Assembly (NCBI RefSeq): GCF_000005505.3 | Contig: NC_016133.3 | Location: forward strand, 36,852,737-36,916,736 | Direction: 5' to 3' | Origin: Brachypodium distachyon | Lineage: Eukaryota > Streptophyta > Magnoliopsida > Poales > Poaceae | Length of the DNA: 64,000 bases | Shown: positions 59,780 through 64,000 of the stretch, in pieces | Layout of the letters: every line of letters begins with the position of its first letter | Numbering within the stretch: position 1 is the first letter of the stretch | The notes under the pieces: generated by a model | What the model saw: the letters and a program-made list of their open reading frames with translations, nothing else | What the model was told of the DNA's origin: nothing | Databases searched by the model: none | Position numbers and translations under genes: made by a program

Positions 59780-60330
59780 TCACTCTAACTAAAAAAACCC
59801 CGTTGAAACCACTCCATTTACTGGGCTGGTTGGGTTTCAATCTAAACAAACATAAACCAATGGGGAACGATCAATATCGGGCGGCCGATCCGATCGTTGC
59901 ATCGTACGTCCCGCACCAGGGCTGGCCTCACAGCACCGCCGCCTCCCCTCGCGACACTGCCGGACTCTCGCAACACCATCGCCTCCCCTCGTAGCACCAC
60001 TGACCCCTTACTTCCAGAAGTGATGACCACCTCTCGCAACAACATCGTTGGCTGTCGCTCGTAGCATTGCCACCACCGCTCGTAGCACTGCCACATTGCA
60101 GCATAAAAAAACTATCGCAACATTAAAAATCTCACACTCAACATAAAAAATCTCATCACAACATTGGTCTCAAAACTTATCAAAGCATCAAAAATCCTGA
60201 TGTAGAATTCATAGCATTGAAACAAATCTCGTCGCAGCGAACCTAGAAATGCACACTTGTAGCATTTAGAAACACCTTTTGTGACATAAAAAAACCTCGA
60301 CCTCTTCTTCTCTGGTGCCGACGGGAGGTT
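59780..60330. repeat. Degenerate phrase repeat: (cgcaaca/gtagca) every 15-40 bp
   Basis: Variants of cgcaacaccatcg, cgtagcaccactg, cgcaacattaaaaatctc and gtagcatttagaaac recur at least fifteen times. The text-like repetition continues on the other side as the 111-bp array. I do not recognise the family. Confidence 0.6.
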
Positions 60331-60788
60331 GCTGCGAGGCGACAACGGACGATGCTGTGGCAATGTGGCGCCTGGTGGTTGTTGTGACGGATACGCCGGT
60401 GGTGACCAGGGCCGTGTAAAAACACAACGCGATTGCTGCGACGATGGCGTGACGAGGCGGAGGCCGATGGTGCGGAAATGCGGCATGCCTGGTTCGGCAA
60501 CGGTGGCGGCAGCTAGCATGCAGGCGGCCAGGCGGAGGTTGATAGTACGGAAACGCGGCTTGCTACAACTCGATGGTGACGTACAGCTACAGCGGCGAGG
60601 CAAGGCGTGAGTGCTGCGAGACAAACGAGGCCACGGTCAGCGTTGCATGAGAAGGTACCGTGTTGGTAGCTGCTTCCTTTAGTGCGGAGAACGACGCGCG
60701 ACAGGCTGAAGCATGCGATCGATGGGAACGTGAGACCACGTCGTTGATGAGACGGCTAAACGCATCACGATCCGACGGCTCGCTAGGG

Positions 60789-61122
60789 GTCGATCAAGCA
60801 CCCCCTTCGCAACACCGTTGCACAACGGTCGCAGCATCGCCGCACGCCGGTTGTAGCAGTGCCGCCTGGCCTGGAAACACCGGTAGGCACCGCGTACAGC
60901 GTCGATCAAGCACCCCCTTCGCAACACCGTTGCACAACGGTCGCAGCATCCCCGCATGCCGGTCGCAGCACCGCCGCCTGGCCTGGACATCGGTAGGCGC
61001 CGCCTGCAGCGTCGATCAAGCACCCCCTTCGCAACACCGTTGCACAACGGTCGCAGCATCCTCGCACGCCGGTCGCAGCACCGCCACCTGGCATGGCAAC
61101 ACCGGTAGGCACCGCCTGTACT
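60789..61122. repeat. 111-bp tandem repeat, three copies
   Basis: Units start at 60789, 60901 and 61011 with gtcgatcaagcacccccttc (spacing 112 and 110). Each contains cgcaacaccgttgcacaacg and ggtcgcagca near its middle. A frame is open through all three on each strand only because the repeat length is close to a multiple of three. Confidence 0.95.
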
Positions 61123-61474
61123 AGCAGCACACGGCCAACCATGTTGCGACAATGATACATATGAAAAGACTTTTTAAAAAAAATATTGCTAACAGTGTTT
61201 CGATACGCTACAAGCACATATATTATTTGCTGAATACACAAGGCTATTGTGGTGCAACGGTTTTATGGTGTCATTTAGAGACCAATATTGCAACCGTATA
61301 AAATATATTTTGCCTTCGACGAGATCTCTAGCTTGCGGGAGAGCAACGTGCGGCCAGTTTTTTTTTTACAGCCGATGTGCTGCAAGGTTTGTGCGGATGG
61401 CATTTGCAGCAAGAGGATACGTTTGTGACGCACGTTTAAGACGAAACGCGAAAAGCACGCAATGGATCAAACGG

Positions 61475-61650
61475 CAGCGCGCACAGCCATGGCTGAGAAC
61501 CATACGTGACGCGCACAGCCATGGCTGAGAACAATATTTATTTGAGTTCAATATAGATCCCCCTTTTGCAAAAAAAAAAAAAAAAAACAAACAAAAAAAA
61601 AAAAACCGTAAACAACGTCCATGGCTGAGAACCATACGTGATTCGCATGG
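61475..61650. repeat. 30-bp repeat agccatggctgagaaccata, three copies
   Basis: Copies at about 61485, 61516 and 61617. The second and third are separated by long A tracts (61570-61605) that could be an old retroposed tail. Confidence 0.8.
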
Positions 61651-63407
61651 CTGTATGCCACTACTGCTCACCTGTGCCACTTGTCTGACTTTTTGTGTGT
61701 GTCCCTTGATCTCCAGTTATTAGCATCCGTGCGTACTGCTAGCCTGTATTCCCTCGTGTGGTCTCGTTCTTGCAATGGAGAACAAAAAATGCCCCGGTAG
61801 TTACTCGCACAACGGTTGATAAGAACGATTGCTTAACACACATCTTTTAAGATGAAGTTCGAAAGCTAGCCGATCATGCACACCTAATCGGCTGAGATGT
61901 CCAATACACTTGTGACTAAAAATATACTAGTGTTAAACAATTTCTTGCTAGTCATCACATAACTCATTCAAATTTAATATAATAGACATGTGAGGCATCG
62001 GGATATCTCATGTGCGAGAGAAGGACCAACGCATCAACAATCATGAGGATATAGACCTCTAGCTCCCATTAAAACACATCTATCTACTTTTGGTGCACTA
62101 AGAGAGAGGCGTTCGCTGGTCTTGGGGAGGCGGACCGCTGTTCATCACAACCATATCTGGTCTTGTGGTTCTTTCGGTGATCTTGTGGTTCTTTCAATGG
62201 CGGCGGATCTAGGATTTTGAGTCAGGATGGTCTAATGAGTAATTTTTTTTACCCTAACTATACATCACAATCATATCTGCAAAAGAACGAATATAATTTG
62301 CACCGCGATTGTTGATTCCTGTGCGTAATGGTTAGGCGAGAGTGCCAGACTACCGTACAAAAGGACAAAGGAGGCACATGAGGATATGGGTTTGGACTTG
62401 ATGTTGTTCACTTGGGTCTATATGGTTTTCTTTTTCTCCTTTTTTAGGCTGAATATACATGAGTATATGGACCGTATTTAAAATGTAGGGTGGTCCATCT
62501 TTCATTGTTGTACTTAATTAAAGGTGGTAGGTGTGCTTATATTTACGTTGTGTGCATCGATCTATAGTGAGGTAGAGGTTTTTTTCTCCTTTTCAAAAAA
62601 AGATGTGTTTATATTAAACTTGGTCTAAAAGTTTAAATAACTGCGTGAGTTGTGGGAGTAAAAGAAATTGTAGGTACCGAACCCATTTTGGCCTATAAAT
62701 GGTATAAAAGGTGGAGTAGATGAGCTATGATACGACTAGAGAAATGACTGAAATGAAGTTATTTGTGCTTCTATGTATCCTCCATGATCAACCTTCCAGT
62801 TCTACCCAGCAGATAGATCACTCAAGAGGACAATATAACAAGCATGTGAGTTATTGGGATGTGTGGTATAACCAGAATGTAGATGTCAACGTCAGTTCTC
62901 GTACAAATGAGGCATTTGTTATGCTAACCTCGCCGAGTTGTCTCATCTCAGCTTAAGTGTGAGACAAGACTCATGTGATGTTTTGAGAAGACTTGAGTAA
63001 CTTCGTTTCCGTTAGTTCACACTGCCATCTCGTTTAGGCCGGTGTATCTCGCAAACCCTTAAACTCTGTTATGAATGAGTAGTCGTGTGATGGGCCTCTT
63101 ACGGCGAGACTCATGCATGACGCATTGTCACAACGTTGTTTCTTCGGCAATCACATAGTGGATGTAAGCATCTCTGCAAGCATGATTAACTTTCAATAGC
63201 TTTTTATTTTGAAAAGAACTTCAATACCTGATGATCCATGTGTGCTGGTGGAAGTAAGAAATAATTTTATTGGCTTGTAGTATCGGATTGCAACGAAATA
63301 AAAATGACATACTTTTGTTTCGTAATGGACTGTAATCGGCTTTCACACAATCCATTTTCATCTCCATTGAAGAACCAGAAGCAGAGGTTGCTCTGCCTTC
63401 TCTACTA
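61651..63407. other. Intergenic DNA, no gene recognised
   Basis: 61984-62015 carries, on the minus strand, the gagatatcccgatgcctcac motif shared with 27596, 52900 and 54160. 62690-62710 has a gtataaaaggtgg TATA-like sequence, but the frame that follows (62720-62956) has no known domain. Confidence 0.4.
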
Positions 63408-63485
63408 TTCCCTCCGTTTTTAAATACTGTCGTTGTTTTAGTACAAATTTGCATTAAAACAACGACAAATTTGCATTGGAGGGAG
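63408..63485. mobile_element. Short Stowaway-type MITE
   Basis: Left end TTCCCTCCGTTTTTAAATAC, right end gcattggagggag, TA flanks; 78 bp. Interior is a near palindrome (tacaaatttgcattaaaaca). Confidence 0.85.
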
Positions 63486-63559
63486 TACATGTTTCCTCCT
63501 CGTCCTCGATCTCCTCCTTCGTTCAACCCTGCTTGTCTCTCTTATCTCTACGGCCTCCA

Positions 63560-63690
63560 TTAACAATGGATGGATAAATAGTGTCGAGCAGGGAGTACAT
63601 TGTCCATTATCTCTCAAAGCGTGAGTTCGCCGCTCAGAATCACGAGCTTTGCCGTCTCCGAGAGGAGGTCGCCCGGCTTAAGTCCGTGTG
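63560..63690 (+). other. Possible terminal exon or gene fragment (heptad-like)
   Basis: A frame ending TGA near 63688-63690 reads REFAAQNHELCRLREEVARL, leucine- and charge-patterned like a short coiled coil. No upstream exon, splice acceptor or start was established. It could be a chance frame or a gene scrap. Confidence 0.25.
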
Positions 63691-64000
63691 ATCATGTTCT
63701 GTGATAGACAACGCTTCCTATTTTTGGAGCAGAGCAAGTAAACTGGAGCGATTTGTTCAATGTTCGAATTTGAAATATTTCTAGGTTGCATTTCTAATTT
63801 TAGTTATTTTGAGACAACAAAATATCTAACTGCAGGTGGAGGGTACGTTGCCGTTGCAATCGTGGCTGTGATTCTGTGAAGCGAAACCACCGCACCGCAA
63901 GGAAAGTCGTGGCCGAACGCGAGCCGACCGCGCGCCCCAGAGTCCCACTGAGCCCTTTCTCGCCTGCTCCATGAGAAAGAGAAGGATAGTACTGTCAGTG

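Noticed and set aside
60789..61122. CRISPR-like array
   Set aside because: The repeats are contiguous with no unique spacers, and the sequence is a plant nuclear genome.
60660..61241. 154- and 157-residue frames over the 111-bp array
   Set aside because: Tandem repeat with period near a multiple of three keeps frames open by chance on both strands.

Overview
The window is nuclear DNA from a grass (Poaceae). Evidence for this is the short spliced exons with GT-AG borders, many Stowaway-type MITEs ending in CTCCCTCCG with TA target duplications, CACTA, hAT, Helitron, Ty1/copia and Ty3/gypsy relics, and three gene families with plant architecture. I cannot fix the species from the sequence alone.

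Four host genes look intact. (1) A 13-exon carotenoid cleavage dioxygenase on the minus strand (1963-7417) splices to exactly 609 codons plus stop and keeps all four iron-binding histidines. (2) A five-exon MUN-domain (DUF810, PATROL1-like) gene on the plus strand (12601-18223) encodes 970 aa. (3, 4) Two tandem, same-orientation 12-exon TauE/SafE membrane-protein genes on the minus strand (19355-23105, 468 aa; 37252-43866, 461 aa) share every exon border. I built the exon models by hand; each sums to a multiple of three. The first 0.94 kb is a broken copy of exon 2 of the MUN gene.

Layout: 0-1.7 kb, MUN pseudogene plus the end of a CACTA element; 2-7.5 kb, dioxygenase gene with four MITEs in its introns; 7.9-8.6 kb, a four-copy tandem repeat of about 178 bp; 9.6-10.4 kb, a GC-rich element with inverted ends; 12.6-18.2 kb, MUN gene; 19.4-23.1 kb, first TauE gene; 23.2-29.9 kb, local duplications derived from the TauE 5' flank, broken by two solo LTRs and including an orphan third 5' flank; 29.9-36.4 kb, a decayed CACTA transposon with tnp2-like and tnp1-like relics; 37.2-43.9 kb, second TauE gene with a Helitron and other insertions in its introns; 44-47 kb, two foldback or inverted-repeat elements; 47.9-50.2 kb, a truncated Ty3/gypsy element; 50.2-54.4 kb, duplicated non-coding blocks; 54.4-57.9 kb, an hAT element with a decayed transposase; 58-64 kb, intergenic DNA with a 111-bp tandem repeat and no recognisable gene.

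The host genes do not form an operon or an obvious pathway. The clearest biology is the history of the TauE locus: tandem duplication, an orphan promoter copy, and a CACTA insertion between the two surviving genes. I found no convincing undescribed multi-gene system.
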